A stretch of DNA of 64,000 bases from assembly GCA_022577435.1 (NCBI GenBank), contig JAKOON010000020.1:9577324-9641323 (forward strand), read 5' to 3'. The position numbers were made by a program, and so were the translations under genes. Position 1 is the first letter of the stretch; every line of letters begins with the position of its first letter. The DNA comes from Embiotoca jacksoni. Its lineage: Eukaryota > Chordata > Actinopteri > Embiotocidae. Below are positions 1 through 14,637 of this stretch, piece by piece. The notes under the pieces are model-generated. The model searched no databases. It was not told the DNA's origin and saw only the letters and a list, made by a program, of their open reading frames with translations.

Positions 1-238
1 GGATAACACAGATCTCTATTGTTGCATTTTGTTTTGAAAATATGGGTGGTCCCTTTTTCTTTTTTTTTTTTGCACTGAGAGTATAAGTCTGTGACTGTGT
101 GCTGGGTCTTTAATGATGGAGGTACCCTCCCTGGTCTCAGCAAGTCTGCTTACTGGAGCAGAGAGACGGAGTTGGGAGTGTGAGAGAGAGAGAAAACAAG
201 GAGAGAGGTGGAAGATAAATGATGCAGGAAGTGGTTTG

Positions 239-269
<31 letters not shown>

Positions 270-3098
270 GGAAGCACCATGCCATAGAAAAGAGCAGTAA
301 CTGAAGGTTATATTAACTTGTACAGACAGAAATAGCATGTATATTCCAGCAGATGCAGGCAATTGAACAGAGGTGGACTTTTAGAAAGGGAAACGAGGGA
401 GGCAGCAGCTCTTAGGCGGGATAAAAGGTTTAATTTCTCCTTCGGCTGTGGCGAGCAGCTTTCCTGTGCTGCCCCGTTTCACTGTGTTTAACATCAAAGT
501 GAAGTATGAACAATTGAGGCAATATTTCATCTGGCCAAGGTCAATCATTGTTCGTTCTCTGTGAATGTAGATCCGGCTGAGAGGAATTCAGAGGCACCAT
601 ATTTTACTGGCAAGTCTATTTTAGCAACTCACCTTTTAACAACCTTTTGAACCGATTTTTTTTTTTTTTTCCCCCTTTTTAGTTTTTAATGTCTTTTAAC
701 TTGCAGCTACATTTTTATATTGTACATGTAATTACTGTGAATTTTCAGGTCGATTTATTACAGCTTTGGTGTTATTCTTTTTAAGCATGGGTTTCATTAA
801 AGTTGTGTCTCGACTGTTTTAAATGAAACGTGCAACTAGCTGCATGTGATACGAGACAAAAAGAAGGTTGATATGATGATTGCCACAACATATAAATGAA
901 ATGTCAGAGTTTAACTTGGCCTTAAATTCTGCACACAAATTTGTAATTTAAGACGGGGAATCTGATCTTGGATCAGATTTAAGATCCAAAACTTCCACTA
1001 GGGATGTTTTCACAAACCAGAAATGGAACTGTTTGAGGTACGTGTAGAATATTCAACAGCTTATTTAGGACTTGTAGGCATGTTTAGTAAGAGGCACTTG
1101 TCACATCCAACCATGACCACTCGCTTGTGTTGTTGCCAGGGACCGAATAGTTGTTGAATCAAAGGAAATGGAAGTAAAAAGGACTCCAAGGGACTACTTA
1201 AAACTACGAATTGCAGGGTGTTTAAAGAAGTCATTAATACGGCTAAAGTGGCTCAAAAAGAAACATTTATGAATATGACGTCCACCGGAACTTTGATGTT
1301 CTTTTCGACCGCAAATTAACCGGCAGCTTTCAGAGTACACAGTGTGACTCATTATTTGTCACAATGGGAGACCAAAAGGCACTCGAATCAAAGAAAACAT
1401 TAGGGGAGGCTGAGAAGAGAAAAAAAACAACTGGCTAACGGAAAAACTGAGGTGATTCAATACTAAACGATTACAAACAATCTAATTTATAATAATATGC
1501 TTTGTTTTTCCTTTATTGTCAGATGTGCCCACACATCCCATAATTAGTGCAGTCATAATTTCTAAGCTTTCCTGATGCTCCAGTATGGATGTTAATTAGG
1601 CTTGATCTACATTTTGATTTGCCGAAGGTGCAGAAAGTGATTTCTGGGAAATGTAGCACTAAAGCAGAATTATTATCTGGACCATGACGAGATTATGCCA
1701 CTGCACACTTTAAATCTGAAACAGTTAGTTGACAGAAAATGAATCCCCAGTTACTTTAATTCAGCAAATCAGGAAATTTCAGGATTTGATCTGACTTTTT
1801 ATTTTTTAGTTATCTGACAAGCTTTAGAGAAAATGACAAATCGATTTACCAAGAAAATAATAAGCAGATTATTTTAGTTATGAAAAGTATAATTAGCTGC
1901 AGCCATAGTTAACTTTTCTTTTCTTGGTTTCTTTTTCGCTCTTTTGTGTAAAAAAAAAAAAAAATGCAGCAGTGTTAAAAATGTAGTCATCTTTTATGTT
2001 TTTTTATCGGTCTGACACACTCATAATTTTTCTGCCGAGATCTCTGAGATTAAGTTAAATACATATTTGCCACATTGTTAATTATGTTTCTATACTTAAT
2101 GTGTTTTTTCAAACACAATAAATAATAAGTACAGTTGAATATTAGGAAGGCTACAGTTCTGACCCCCCCCTGCATCTCCAGGTTGAACAGATTTTATTTT
2201 CCTCCCTTTCCATCTGGTCAATTTAAGATTTTACACTCAGAAATTCTTTTTGATAATTCATTCTGTCTCAGCGCACAGCCCTCTCAGGCTCATCGCGTTG
2301 CCGGCATGTCAGCGAGCCAGCTCTGTATAATACATTACAGTCAGTGCCATCATAATCCAGAAATTCTTTATTGTGTTTAGGGCACCACATTAAAGCACAT
2401 CACTGACATAGCAGCTTTATTAAAAGAGACAGAACAGCCATCGCAACACACAATCACGAGCGTGTTGTATCAAGATCTGATATTAGAGACTGCAAAGGGA
2501 CTTCAAAGGCTCATTCCATATGTTTGTGCTAGCGGGGGTCTTGTACTTGAGGCCTCAGTATTTTTTTTTTTTTTTTTCTTAAACCACATAGCTTACATCC
2601 ATTATTATTATTTTTTTTTTTTTTTTTTTTTTTAAGATGAATCACATGTTAATGTACACATGCTGGCTCCTTGTCATTGTTTCTCAGGACCACCCAGAGT
2701 GTTTATAGGAACAGGCTTGTGAGTGGGCTTGTACATAAAAAAGAAAGGGAAAAAAAAGTGAGCTTTTTAGAGGGGATGAAGTGTCGAGTTAATACAGCTA
2801 ATACTGTTCACACATCAGTCAGTGCTGTTTAATAATTTAAGACACATTTCAGCACTACAAACATATTTGGAGATGGAGCCGTTTAAACCATTTAGTGTGA
2901 AAGAGTACGTCAAATGCGGCGCAATAAAACAGGGTTGGTTACAAGAATTTGTTGCATACGTGTGTGCGCGTGTTTCTTTCTGATTCATTAACTGAAACTA
3001 CATATCTCTGTGTGTGTGTATGGCATTTTAATAACATGGTTCACCAAACAACACCTGAATTTATCCTGTGCTTTCTTCTCCGTTTGTTTTCTTCCCAG

Positions 3099-3237
3099 GT
3101 CCAGACATGAAGGAGGCAAGCAAGCCTTCACACACACTCACTCTCTCTCTCACACACACACACTCTCACACGCACAGTGGCACCTGGAGTCTGTCTGCGG
3201 TCTACCACCATCTACCACACACACACACACATTTACG
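3099..3237 (+). other. Exon-like segment, possible untranslated exon
   Basis: A pyrimidine-rich tract ending in CCCAG (3094-3098) is followed by 139 bases and then a good donor, ACG|GTAAGAAT, at 3238. The segment is open in the frame of an ATG near 3106, but the encoded peptide is mostly His/Thr/Ser/Leu from CA and CT repeats, so it does not look like conserved protein. It may be a 5' UTR exon of a gene outside the window, or chance splice sites around a microsatellite. Confidence 0.2.
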
Positions 3238-6200
3238 GTAAGAATCAGAGACTACCGAGTCAGGAGGATAATAATGTCATGAATGTGAGAAAATAAACTC
3301 ATTATCTGCCGTTCCAAGTTATTGAAAACGACAAATTGACAACTTATAAATTCCCGAATGCCTAAACTTCAGCCATTTAAAGTGAATTAGATGAACTCAA
3401 ACAACACAAGATACACTCCGAGAGGTCGTTTCTTGGTCTGATTTAAAAGGCTATTTAAAAATGTCTTTGAATCAAATTTTATTTAAGAAGTAATTGTAAT
3501 GCATGTCATCTGTAACGTGTCCGTGTGTGCATGTATGTGGTAAACCTGCTTCATTTATTTATTTATTTTTTTTTGGTCTTTCCATCAGTCAAAACCAATC
3601 CACACATCAAATTTAACAGTTATACCACATATCCTGCAATCCCCTTTAACTCACCCAGCGTTCCAAAAAAAACAAAAACACATGTTGAAATTACAGTGCG
3701 TGAAGCTGCATTGTGGGAAACCCATCCCTCCATCGCACTCACTCACTGTATTTGACCTTATCCGTTTTCCCTCATCCCTCTACTGTTTTGGATGAGGTTG
3801 GGCAAAGTTTTATTTTGATGTTCATTAAACTGTCAAACAGCTGCCAGAGCTGATTTGCATCTACAATTACAGTGACTAAAGTTCAGAATGAGGTTAACAA
3901 GGTCAGAATGCAGGTTGGCCGCCTTGTATTGATTTTTTTATTTTTATTATTTGCTTGCCTTTAATAATTACAGTTAGGATGATAGTGTGTCCAGTTTTGA
4001 AGGGAGACGGAGTGTTTTATGACCTCCAATGAATACAACTCATTAGCCAGATTAATTCATTTAACTTAAATCTTCTGTTCAGTACATCTCCAGGTTATCA
4101 CATTGAAGCGTGCAAAACTATAACACTATAAAAGTAAAATTGCTAAGGTTTTTAGTGAATTTAACCAAATTGGAGAAATTAACAGTGTGGACTTAGTTTA
4201 TGGTTCAGTTTTAACTGCCAGCTTTCCCTGTAACCATGCAAATAATCATTGTGAGCAGCGATTGCTAGTAAAGACAATAGTGCCAGTGTTTTGACCATGA
4301 CAAAACATTTGGCTCAACCTTGTGACCACCAACATAAATATTACATTACAATCAATTTCCCTCTCCTTTAGATCTAACCATTGCAACTCCAACTCGAGCT
4401 CTATGAACTTGTTCAAAAAGACATACCTCCTCGGATTTAGAAACAACCACACCCGCACCAGCTGACAACAATCCTTGCTCCTCCAAAGCATACAACAGCT
4501 GATCCTTAATCACTACTGAATGTTAAACTTTTCAGCAATGAGTTCAAGATTTTCCTGTAGTACACCCCTCCAACTTGTCGAGTTGGGTGACTAATAACAT
4601 TTTCCAGATTAAACTACATTGTAGCGCAGACAATTAGAATGACAATATAGAATTAGGTACAAAGAAACCCCTTCAACAATGGAAAAAAAAAAAACCCAGC
4701 AGCTACACCTCGAGACAGCAGCCCCGCCCCATTCAGTGTTTCCATATCATGCATGTGTTTTCATGTACACACCAAAACTGAGCCCACCAGCAATCCACTT
4801 GGGCAACCAGAGTGTTGCAAAAGCTACAAATACTGTGTACAAGTACTCGGAAAGAACAAAGTACTCCATCAACAATAGCCCAAAGGCACGACACACAAAA
4901 GTGGTAATGCGACGTCACGAAAACCGCACATACCTGAAACAGATGGTTTTGTGAGCTCCCAAATATGTCACGGCCAAAAGGGGGAGGACCTGGAGCACGC
5001 CCTCTTAAACTAACTAAGATGGATAAACTAAACGAACAAATAACAACGCTTTTTTTTTCTTTTAAACTGAAAACTGGTCTACAAGGCCTCAATCCTCAAA
5101 AGAATAAAAGCAGACAGTCAGAGAGGGCTGCTTTGTTAAAGAGAGACAAAGCATGTTCTCCAACCTCCCGTACGGAGGCTGAAGTGGGCGGTGCCGTGCA
5201 CTGATTACAGATCAGAAACACCTGAAGAAGAGAGGGAGAAGAACACAGCCAGCTGCACAGGCTTAACATAATATTCAACTCAAAAGAAAACCATCTGATT
5301 GCTGGTGTTAAAGCTACTTATAAGAGACAGCGGCACCACGCTCTTGGTTTCCAGCCCCAGGTTAACTGACAGCACCGCCCTCGCAGCGACCGTGTTACCA
5401 AGCAGCTGCAATGATACACTCCATCAGTTCAGCTTTGCCTGTACGGGGTTAGCTTGGTTACCAGTTGGCCGATGTGCAGCTTGCGAGCGCGTGTGTCTAT
5501 GCCAGCTATTAAAGCACTTCAGAATCAGAGAGGAAAGGACTCGCAGTGCTAATGGATGTGTCTATTGATGTTCCCATTTAGCAGCACACTGTAAACGATA
5601 GGGCAATGATTGTGTTGAAGACGGAAGGAGGTGGAGGAGGAGAGGAGCGAGCGGTTCGGCTGGGCAGTGATAATGACAAGGAAGGTTATTATTTGGCACC
5701 CCGTGGAGTCTCACTCTTCTTTGTGTGTGTGTGTGTGTGTGATGGAGAGAGAGGGAGTCGAGTGGGCCTCTCTTCCTCCATGTCTCTCATCCCTGTCGCC
5801 TATTGGCTATTATTCACTTCTCGCTTTTTCTCCGCAGTCCTCTCTGACATTACTTAGTGCTGCTAGTCTACATCCAATTGTGTCTGTCTCTTTTCCACAT
5901 CCACTTTTATTTCTCTTTTCTCAGTGGGCCTACCTTCTTTTTTTTTTTTTTTTTTAGTAGTGCACACACCTTTTGTGACGTTCGATAAAATAGCTTAAAA
6001 ATTATTATTTTTTAAAACGCAGAATAAGGCGGCAAAATAGTTTCACGTTATAACATTTTCACGATAGCAGGTTGCACTTCAAATATTGATTTACTTCACC
6101 AGTGTTTTTTTTTTTTTCTCCCCAGCTGTGTGTGTTCTGTCAGTTTCAATCTGTGCGTGTGTGATGAATATGAATACAGTCAGCCTGCCTGCAGGGTTTG

Positions 6201-6742
6201 GCAAGAGACCACCTCCAGCTGGACTCAGACCCCTAGTCAAGTGTGTCTGTGTGTGTTTTGTGAGCGTGGTTGTACAAGTCAGCTTGTATCTGTCAGTGTG
6301 GTGACAACCTCAGGAGAAAATACCCCCAAAAATTACATATATAACATAACACGCCGTCTGGCACACCGTGTATCGCACAAAGGGTTGAATCAATGTTAAA
6401 CTGCAGTATATTTGCACTCTCTGCTCTTCTTATTTAAAATGCACAAAGAATCTGCACAGGTTGGAAAGCACTGAAATTATATATTTGTCAGATTCAGGTG
6501 TTGCTAATCTCATGTCCATATTTTTAAGTCTGCCGTCACCACTTCATTTGCCACAATTACTTCAATCAACCTATTTCTCTCCAATCAAGCTCGTCGGTCC
6601 TTATGTGTATGTTTTCTTGTTGGTGGCATGTTGTTTGCTAGAAGATGTATAGTGGGTGAAATCATTTGCAAATATCTTGTCAGTGTAATAAAAACAACAA
6701 AAAAACTAAAACATGTATCATTCTCTGTGTCTGTAATCGCAG

Positions 6743-6811
6743 GGCAGCAGATAAAGAGGAAGACGCCATTCCAGCTGTGAGGAGATGGAAGAATACGCTC
6801 TGTCTCTCTCG

Positions 6812-6874
<63 letters not shown>

Positions 6875-6892
6875 CCAGAGGAGTGTGAGCAG
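6743..6892 (+). other. Exon-like segment containing CT/CA/GA microsatellite
   Basis: A pyrimidine-rich acceptor ends in CGCAG at 6742, and 150 bases later there is a consensus donor (GAGCAG|GTGAGC, GT at 6893). Most of the interior is a compound CT-CA-GA microsatellite (about 6801-6873), so any peptide would be low complexity. If transcribed it is more likely untranslated. I recognise no protein. Confidence 0.2.
6801..6873. repeat. Compound microsatellite (CT)n(CA)n(GA)n
   Basis: Read directly: CT repeats interrupted once or twice, then about 16 CA units, then about seven GA units. It explains the apparent Ser-Leu and His-Thr open frames on both strands here. Confidence 0.95.
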
Positions 6893-9800
6893 GTGAGCAT
6901 TAAGTCAGGCAGCTAAACAGATCACGTCGTGGTATGATATCTGCAGACAGGCAGACAGAGGAGGCCGGTCTGTACCTGCAGGGAGAGAGCAACAACTCAC
7001 AGCACCCTCGCCAGGAATTTCCTCCCCCTCCTGGGAGAAAGAGAGCAAGGGAGGGACGGAGGGAGGGAGGGAGGGAGGAAGAGTGAAGGTGAAACACAGG
7101 CATAAACTGGAGTTTCCACTTATTTTGTAAACAAACCTAGCTTTTGCAAAACATTTTAAATGACAAAAAACACATCTGCTGGTAAATGGACCTTTTTGTA
7201 AAAAAAAAAAAAAAAAAAATGTCTAAATTCCTTAAATGTTCCAAAATGTTTTAAACAGTTTACTCTTGAACAGTTCCAGTTTTTGTGACAAACATTTGGT
7301 TCATATCTACACAGAAAGATGTACATGCAGTTCCCATTTCATTTCAAGTGCATTTAAAAAAATATGACACTATAGATATTTAAATATTACCAAAATTAGC
7401 TGATATTAAAAGCCTCTAACACCTATGCATGATTGTTTTAATATTTATATTTTGCATATTAAAGTAAATTAAATAAAATTAAAAAATATATATTTTTTTT
7501 ATTATTAACTTTTAGATTTAGATTTTAGATTTCCTCTTATTTTTTTGAAAGTTTTCTTTCCAAATGTTCTTTTCTTTCATTTTTAAAATTAGTTTGATAA
7601 AAGGAACCTTGTATCCCAGATGTTATTTTTTACTTTCATCCATATTTCTTTCCCAAGCTAAAGCTTACTTTTGGACGGGCCAAATTAGCTTCATTTTGAG
7701 ATAAAAAATGAAAAGCTTCCCTTAATAAGTGAGATGGAGAAAGGCAGTTTGAGAGTAGGGGGAAAAGCTACAAATCCTGTCTGGACAAAAAAGCAGCACA
7801 AAACCCGTCCCAAGATGCTCCGTCTTATGGCCGGCGACATTTTTTTTTTTGGTCTAATATTCTCGCTTAACCTTAAGCTGATGAAATGATATCCTTTGAC
7901 AGTAATAGAAGAACAGTTTATTCACACGCTTCGGCGAAATCAAGTTCAGACAGTTCTTTTATTGTTTTGTAGTAATCTGAACACCTCCCGTATGATTTGT
8001 CTGTCTGGAGTTATTAAAGTCTGTTTTGACAGGGTCCACAGCGCTAGTTGTGGAAAAACTGACAGGATCCATTACACAAACTTGTTCTGCCAGTTTCCTG
8101 TTGTCAGCACTCCTTAAAGCAGTTTTGAAACTTCATTAACAATCTGCTCAGCATATGTGGCCTTAATCTGCGGCATCCTGGTTCACGTCGACGGTAATTC
8201 TACATTGCTTTATTCCCGCTACAGTTGTGGTCTCTGACTGTTGGCCACCGACGCTGCGTCACTGAAGCAACTGTGACTTATCGTGTTGCTCAGGAGAACC
8301 TCAACACTAGCTGACCTTCCCCTGCACAGATTTTTTTTTTCCAACTGCTCCGACAGTTCCCCGCCCCTTACATCACAAACCTGCGGATTTTCTCCTTAAT
8401 TTACCCTTGTCCTCAAACTGACGTTGCTTCTACCATTAGGCAGATTATCCGCGTTCTGTGATCAGCATTATTCCCTAGCTGAGGTTTTTATTGTCTCTTT
8501 CAAAGCTCTTCATATTTAGCCTGAAAAAAAAAAAAAAAAAAAAAAAATGCCTCCTGGAATTTTTACAAGTCTCAACTCTCCCCAGCACATCCGCTTATCT
8601 AAAAATGACTCAGTGGTTAAATGTCAGAGCTGTCCGTGCCATTAAGGCCAGCATGTTTGAAGGAAGGACATCCTTGCCTGCCCCGTCCCTCCTCCCTCTT
8701 CCCTCCTCTGTCTCTTCTTATTCCTCTCGCTCTCTCTCCCTTCTCCTTCCTCTCTCCCCTTAGCTTCCTCATCATCATCCACCACCACCCCCGCTCACTC
8801 AGGCCAGGCTGGTCTGAGGGCTGATGTGCAGACCTTGTCATTCAGATTAGGGCCACATTGTCAGCTCAGGGCCCTTCTCTCTCTGGTTGCGTGTCCCGGA
8901 TCTTTCTTCCTACTGTCACCCTCGTCCTGCGGCCAGAGAAGACCTTATAAAGCTACATCCCTTCTCATCCACTTCTGTCAATTCCAACACTGTCACTCAA
9001 ATCACTGCTGAGAGTGAAGAGAGAACGTGTCCGCGGTGTCCCTCGCAGCAAGGACTGTGCTTTTTGGTCCGAGCTTGGGTGATGTGTCATCAGCCAGCAA
9101 ACAGTTTTTTTTTTTTTTTAATTTGTTATTTTGAGATAATAATATGTATTTTGTTTTTACTCGGCACTTACGAGCTTTTCGGAACAATACATGAACTGAT
9201 ATAGAAATGATATGACACAGTAGAAGCAGCTCCGGTAAGCAGAATGAGTGAGGAGAAGCAGGCCACTCCGTTAAAGCTCATTGTGTTGCCGCTTAGTAGT
9301 AAAGACAGTCATGCTGTTATTTTTAAGTCTCTGTTTTTGATGTGTAAGGAGTATTTGGCAGGAGATGACACATCCACCACATCATCTTAGTCACTCCTTA
9401 TGCTGCCCTGTAAAAGCATCCCGACACCGTATTTATCATCCGACCACATCTTGATTCACTGCCACAGTTAACGTCACGTCACATCTAATTGCTACGGGAG
9501 CTCTGTGGCATTTGATTTTTGTGCTTCTCTGCACAAACTATCTCAAGATGAGCAATGATTCAGCACCGTGTAATAAAACTTATCATACAGGATGGTGGAC
9601 AGTTTCTTTACTGGTATTAACGCAAGACGAAGGAGAAAAACAAAAGAAGAAAAAACACCCCGGTTGTCAGCCACAGTGCCACATCATAGCGGAACAACAG
9701 ATGCTATTGATCAGGGGTGAGTCGACAGTTTCGTACTCAGTGTCTTCCTCGTTCTCCACCTTGCGTGGAGCCATTGAGGCATGCTGGTGTCTCTGTGGAG

Positions 9801-10571
9801 GCTACGCCGTTGTTCAACACAGCATATGACAACAGCCTGCAGCCTCCACCCAGGTGTCGTGTTTACTGAAACCCACTATGAGTCAGGAGTTTCAAGATGA
9901 CATCCCTCATCTAACTGCTACTTGCAGCGTGTTCCCATATGCTGACACTTTCTTTGGTGCAATAATGACCACGTATCATGGAACAGTGCAAACAGCACAC
10001 CACGGCGTTGCCAAGATGGAAGAAGATGGTTTTTTTTTTTAACCAGGACGGTGGTGGAAGAAGCTCTCTCAGTAATGAAATCAACTCTGCAGGGTTTGGT
10101 CCAAGAAATATTAGATACCTCCAGCAGTTAAGTGTCTACTTTTAATCATTTCATTTGATGTGTATCTTAGCATGTTTGATGCCTTAAATAAGTCCTATTG
10201 TGCCTCTCTTTAGGTACTATGCGTTAACAAGAAACACAAAGATCCAAAGCTTATTTTGATGACCTTCAGAAATAATGTATTCTTGTACTAACAAGGTTAC
10301 TTGTTTTTAGTTATCGTCAAATGTTTCTAATTTGCGACTGGAATTAGCACTACTAATGTAAATGGGTATCGGATAATATTTAATTTAGAAAAGATAGTGT
10401 CAACAAAGTTTGGTAAAACACATACGACCTTTTCAGTGTCCTTCCTGAGAATGAAAGAGAGAGATTAAGTGAAAGAGTTAGAAGCCTCTCCACCCACAGA
10501 GAAGACGCGCTCCCTCTGCATCTCTAAAGCAGACTGTCATCCCTGGTCACCATCAGGTCTGTGCCTGCCCC

Positions 10572-10870
10572 AGTGAACATTCAACGCTGTCGGTGAGTTT
10601 GGGCTAAATTGAAAAAACCATCGACCGTTGACTGTACCCTGTGGCCAGCTTTTGTCACTCGGTGTCTCCAAAAAAAAAAAAAAAAAGGAGTCAAACAAAT
10701 GCAGAAACCTGCACACAGGCACGGCCAATGACTCATTGAAAAAAAAAAATATTGTATCATTCACATTACATGAAGAGCACAGCGTCCCTTCTACATAAAA
10801 TATGCAAAATACTTCCAGCTTCCAAACCACAGCAAAGGTCACAATCAACATTCATTGCTGTCGGTGGGTT
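10572..10870. repeat. Short direct repeat pair around an A-rich spacer
   Basis: A block of about 27 bases near 10574-10600 recurs near 10845-10870 with few differences; both contain GCTGTCGGTG followed by a GTTT-containing tail. The spacer holds poly-A tracts. This may be part of an interspersed repeat I cannot name. Confidence 0.35.
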
Positions 10871-10989
10871 TAACTGTGTGGTAGAGCTCACTGAACGATG
10901 AATGCAACTGTGTCCCAGATTTCATCCGACCGTCACAAGGAATAGTGTCACGATATGCTGATGATGGCATTATTTATTTCTCCGCCTGT

Positions 10990-11012
10990 CCCCCCCCCCC
11001 CCCCCCCCCCCC
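10990..11012. repeat. Poly-C tract of 23 bases
   Basis: An uninterrupted C run is seen directly; its length is likely polymorphic and prone to sequencing error. Confidence 0.95.
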
Positions 11013-14000
11013 TGCCTCCCCTCAACAACGGCCGCACATGAGCGGTGTGAATTGACAGGCAGTTCAGATTGCATCTCGATCACACTGGCTGCTGCAGAGG
11101 GGTCTGAGTTTGGCTATAGGAGCCGGGGGGGCGGAAGAAGAAAAAAGATGCAAGAGATAGTTGGAAAAATGACCTTTGAAGAATAATACGCGCATGGCTT
11201 GCATTGCGAGGTTTTTGTAAATAATTTACTTGTAAATATTGAATGAAAAACAAAAGAATGCGCTCAGTATGAATAGATACGATTAATATAGAATGACAAG
11301 TGACCTTTCTGAAATAAAAATAACTTGGTCATAATTTTATGAGAAATTTATCAGACAAATTACTTTCGAATAGTAAATGTGTCCTTTTTGAACAAGTTGT
11401 TATGTCTTTGCTCTTCCCTCGTAGCGTGTTTGCTTTTTGTCTGACAAACCAGTAAAGAAACATGAAATTATATAACTTTATTGTGTTTTCCTGATAATTT
11501 GACAGGGTGTGTACTTTTTATTTTTGTATTTTATCGAATAAATTATCACCATTTCAACCATCAGAGCGGTGCTGGTTCTTTCTCAATATTCTTTGGCTTC
11601 GTTAGAGGACGTGACAGTGATGTAGTCAAAGCCCTCTTTCGTATATTAATTAAAGTATAAAGTATCTGCCATACATTAACACCACTTATGTAATGCATAC
11701 TTAAATGAAGTCAACATTGAGTTAAGTATCACAGCCGGCAAATTATTTATCGCTTTTGTAACGGTTTTCATATTTTGTGTGTACTTTTGGATCATACAGT
11801 ATATCATTTACATTACGGCCATTTACTCTTAACTTTAATGCAATTTTGCTGCACTTAAAACACATTTTACAGACAAGCTTTTTCAAGCTGTTTCTGGGTA
11901 TTAAAAAAAAAATTATTAATCATATTTTTCATGTTCATATATGAATCTGTTTGATGTTTATATTTGTTAAATTCAATTTTTGGTTTTCCTACATGCTATA
12001 TAAATATATGATTGATAATTATAATATTTTAAAATAACTTTTGCTGTGTCAGATACATTTATATTAAATGATCCAATTTAAATTGTATATCACAAGTTGT
12101 GCCATACATCTTTGGATACGGTATATAGAAATCTCTTTTTGATTAATGAATCGGTGATCGCAAAAAGTGATGACACATGACCGAGCCATCTGAGCAGTCA
12201 GCACAGTTCAAATCAAAACAGCTTGCAAGAGACAACGACCTTTGCAAAGCTGTTCTCCACCTCATTTGCTCAATCTGCGACTAAAAGCAATGCAAGGGTA
12301 TTATGCAAGGGCCATATTCGTATTCTCCTTAATTTTACGCTACATGGAATTTTACATTTATTTATAATGAGAGTAATTTATTTGATGTCTGTACTGTGTC
12401 CTTTCTTAGTGTAGCTGTGCGTCTGACCGCTTTTTATTTTATTTTGCACTGCATAAGAGGATCACAAAAGAAATAAGAGACAAGTAGTTCCTCACTGTTT
12501 AGCTAGCATGATGTATTTCACGGTTAAAGTATGCTTTACATAACTGACTTTCATAGTCTGTTGAGTGCGTTATTTCCTAACGACTGCTGTTCTACTCTCT
12601 CAGCAAAGTACCTGCTTAGTATTTAAATGAAAAACTGACGCGTGCCGATTCTTTATTACAACCACTTCTTGACCAGCAGAAATTTTAAAACAATAGTGGT
12701 TCGACTGAACCCCCCCTCCCCAACATACTCTTTTAGTTTAATTTCTGCACCACATGGGTCATAACTGTAATTTCAAGGTTTTGAAATAGCCTTGCAGTAA
12801 AGTATATTAAACATTTTTAGATGTACCTCTATTTTATACCCGTCTACACTGCATTACACTTATCCTGCAGATTTTTAAGATCATTATCTAAAGAGTTAAT
12901 TGTGGGCCGAGTGCATGGAAAAGCAATTACTCAGAAGAGATACTATATGCAGCCCTTCTCTGTCAGATCATTTAATGCGTCAGTGAGGTCACTGGGAGTT
13001 TCAGCTCTGACACTCTACACAAATAGAGGACATTTGTGGTGTTGTAGTGTCAGCCATGATGATGCTTGTAAGAAAATACTGCCTAACCGCAAGCAAGAAG
13101 CTATAGATGAAACTGAATGAGTCATGATAACAGTAATTAAAAGCCATTCTTCCAAAATTAGATGTGCATCCTTTAACAAGAGAAAAACTCACTCTCGCAA
13201 ATCAATCGAGTGCACGCGAAACTGCCTAAATTACTTCTTTTTTTTTTGTAGGAATGAACACAGAAGCCCTTGTTGGCAAAATTGAACACATTCATACAAA
13301 CTGTTTCTCAGTGATTATTATTGAAATTAGGGCTGTGAGAATGAATGAGGTTTTTTTTTTGTTTGTTTTTAAATCTTGTTAAATAGAGGTATAAGACTTA
13401 AATACTATATACAAGTCTTCATGAAATAACTGCTTCTAATATTAACACCTAACTCTATTGTATTGAATCATAGTAGAAGTTCAGTTACTATATAAAGAGA
13501 AAAGCTCTGTACTGAAGAACAAAATTAATGACATCCTTTGTCCACTAGAGGGACACCAAAGAACAGGACATGAAAAGGACCAAACTCACCCAGTTCAGGT
13601 TTATAGAGTGTATTTTTTTTCCGTCTACAATTAAATAAATGCAAAAAAAGGGGCAAGACAACATAGCAGTGGTAGGAGTTAGTATAATGTTCATTAAATG
13701 TATTAAAAAAAAATATAGATGAATTGTTGCACAGGACAAATCAAAAACTACTCAGAAAAACAGATTACAGTGAAAGGCTTCATTTCTAAAACAATAAAAA
13801 CCTCAAGGCTTCTGTGGCATCTACACACACTTTTGTGTACAATTAAGCGTTTAATATTGTTGCTGATATAGGTAATTATGCTCATGCGAAGTTCATGCTT
13901 TATATCATAGGTCTTGATTTTAAACCTGGAAATTGGGATGTAAAAAAATATTTTTCCTAAATTAAAATTTAGGTTTGCAACTTTTAGTATTAATGCTTAA

Positions 14001-14637
14001 AATATGTGCAGCTTCCAGATGACTTATCAATTGTAATACCCTGAGGAGATAATGGAACATCTGTGAAGCTCAGTTTCCTGGTCGTTAGCAAACTGAAAAT
14101 GAGATGAGATTGTGAGACAAAGTGACTTGAGGTTACATTTTGAGTATGTCTCTATTTTTCATTTATTTGACTGCAGGAGCAGATCAGATTATGGAGATTA
14201 TGACACCAAATAGCATCTGTAGCCTTGGAGATAACAGCATGCAGTCTAAATACCATGCTTACTACAACATGAATCCGTTTCATGTTGTAGTAAACAACTC
14301 ACAAGTTCTGCTACAAATCCCAGAAACTCTTCTGATGTTGAAGTTTCAGTGTGCAGGATATAGGTTGATCTGCTTGGAGAAATGTAATATAATATTCATA
14401 ATTCTGTTTTTATTAATCGCCTGAAACTGAAAATAGTTGTGCTTCCGTTAACCTCCAAATGAGGAGCGGGTCCTCACGTCATGCTGCGTTTCCACAGTAG
14501 CCCAGAAGGGCCAAATCAAACACTGACTCTGCAGAGCACCTCTCATGCCAGTCTCACGGCCCTCATTTATTCTCTTACATACTGAGGGTGGGGTGAGGCA
14601 GGTGGTGTTTTCCGTTGATTGCAATCTACAACAGCTA

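Noticed and set aside
16..362. Poly-Phe containing open frames
   Set aside because: Caused by the poly-A/T tract at 237-266.
4733..5092. 119-residue minus-strand open frame
   Set aside because: No recognisable domain, no splice context or plausible promoter; chance length in a gene-poor region.
6130..6399. Cys-containing plus-strand frame after a strong acceptor-like tract (TTTCTCCCCAG)
   Set aside because: Cysteines come from TGTG repeats, there is no donor with matching phase, and no family resemblance.
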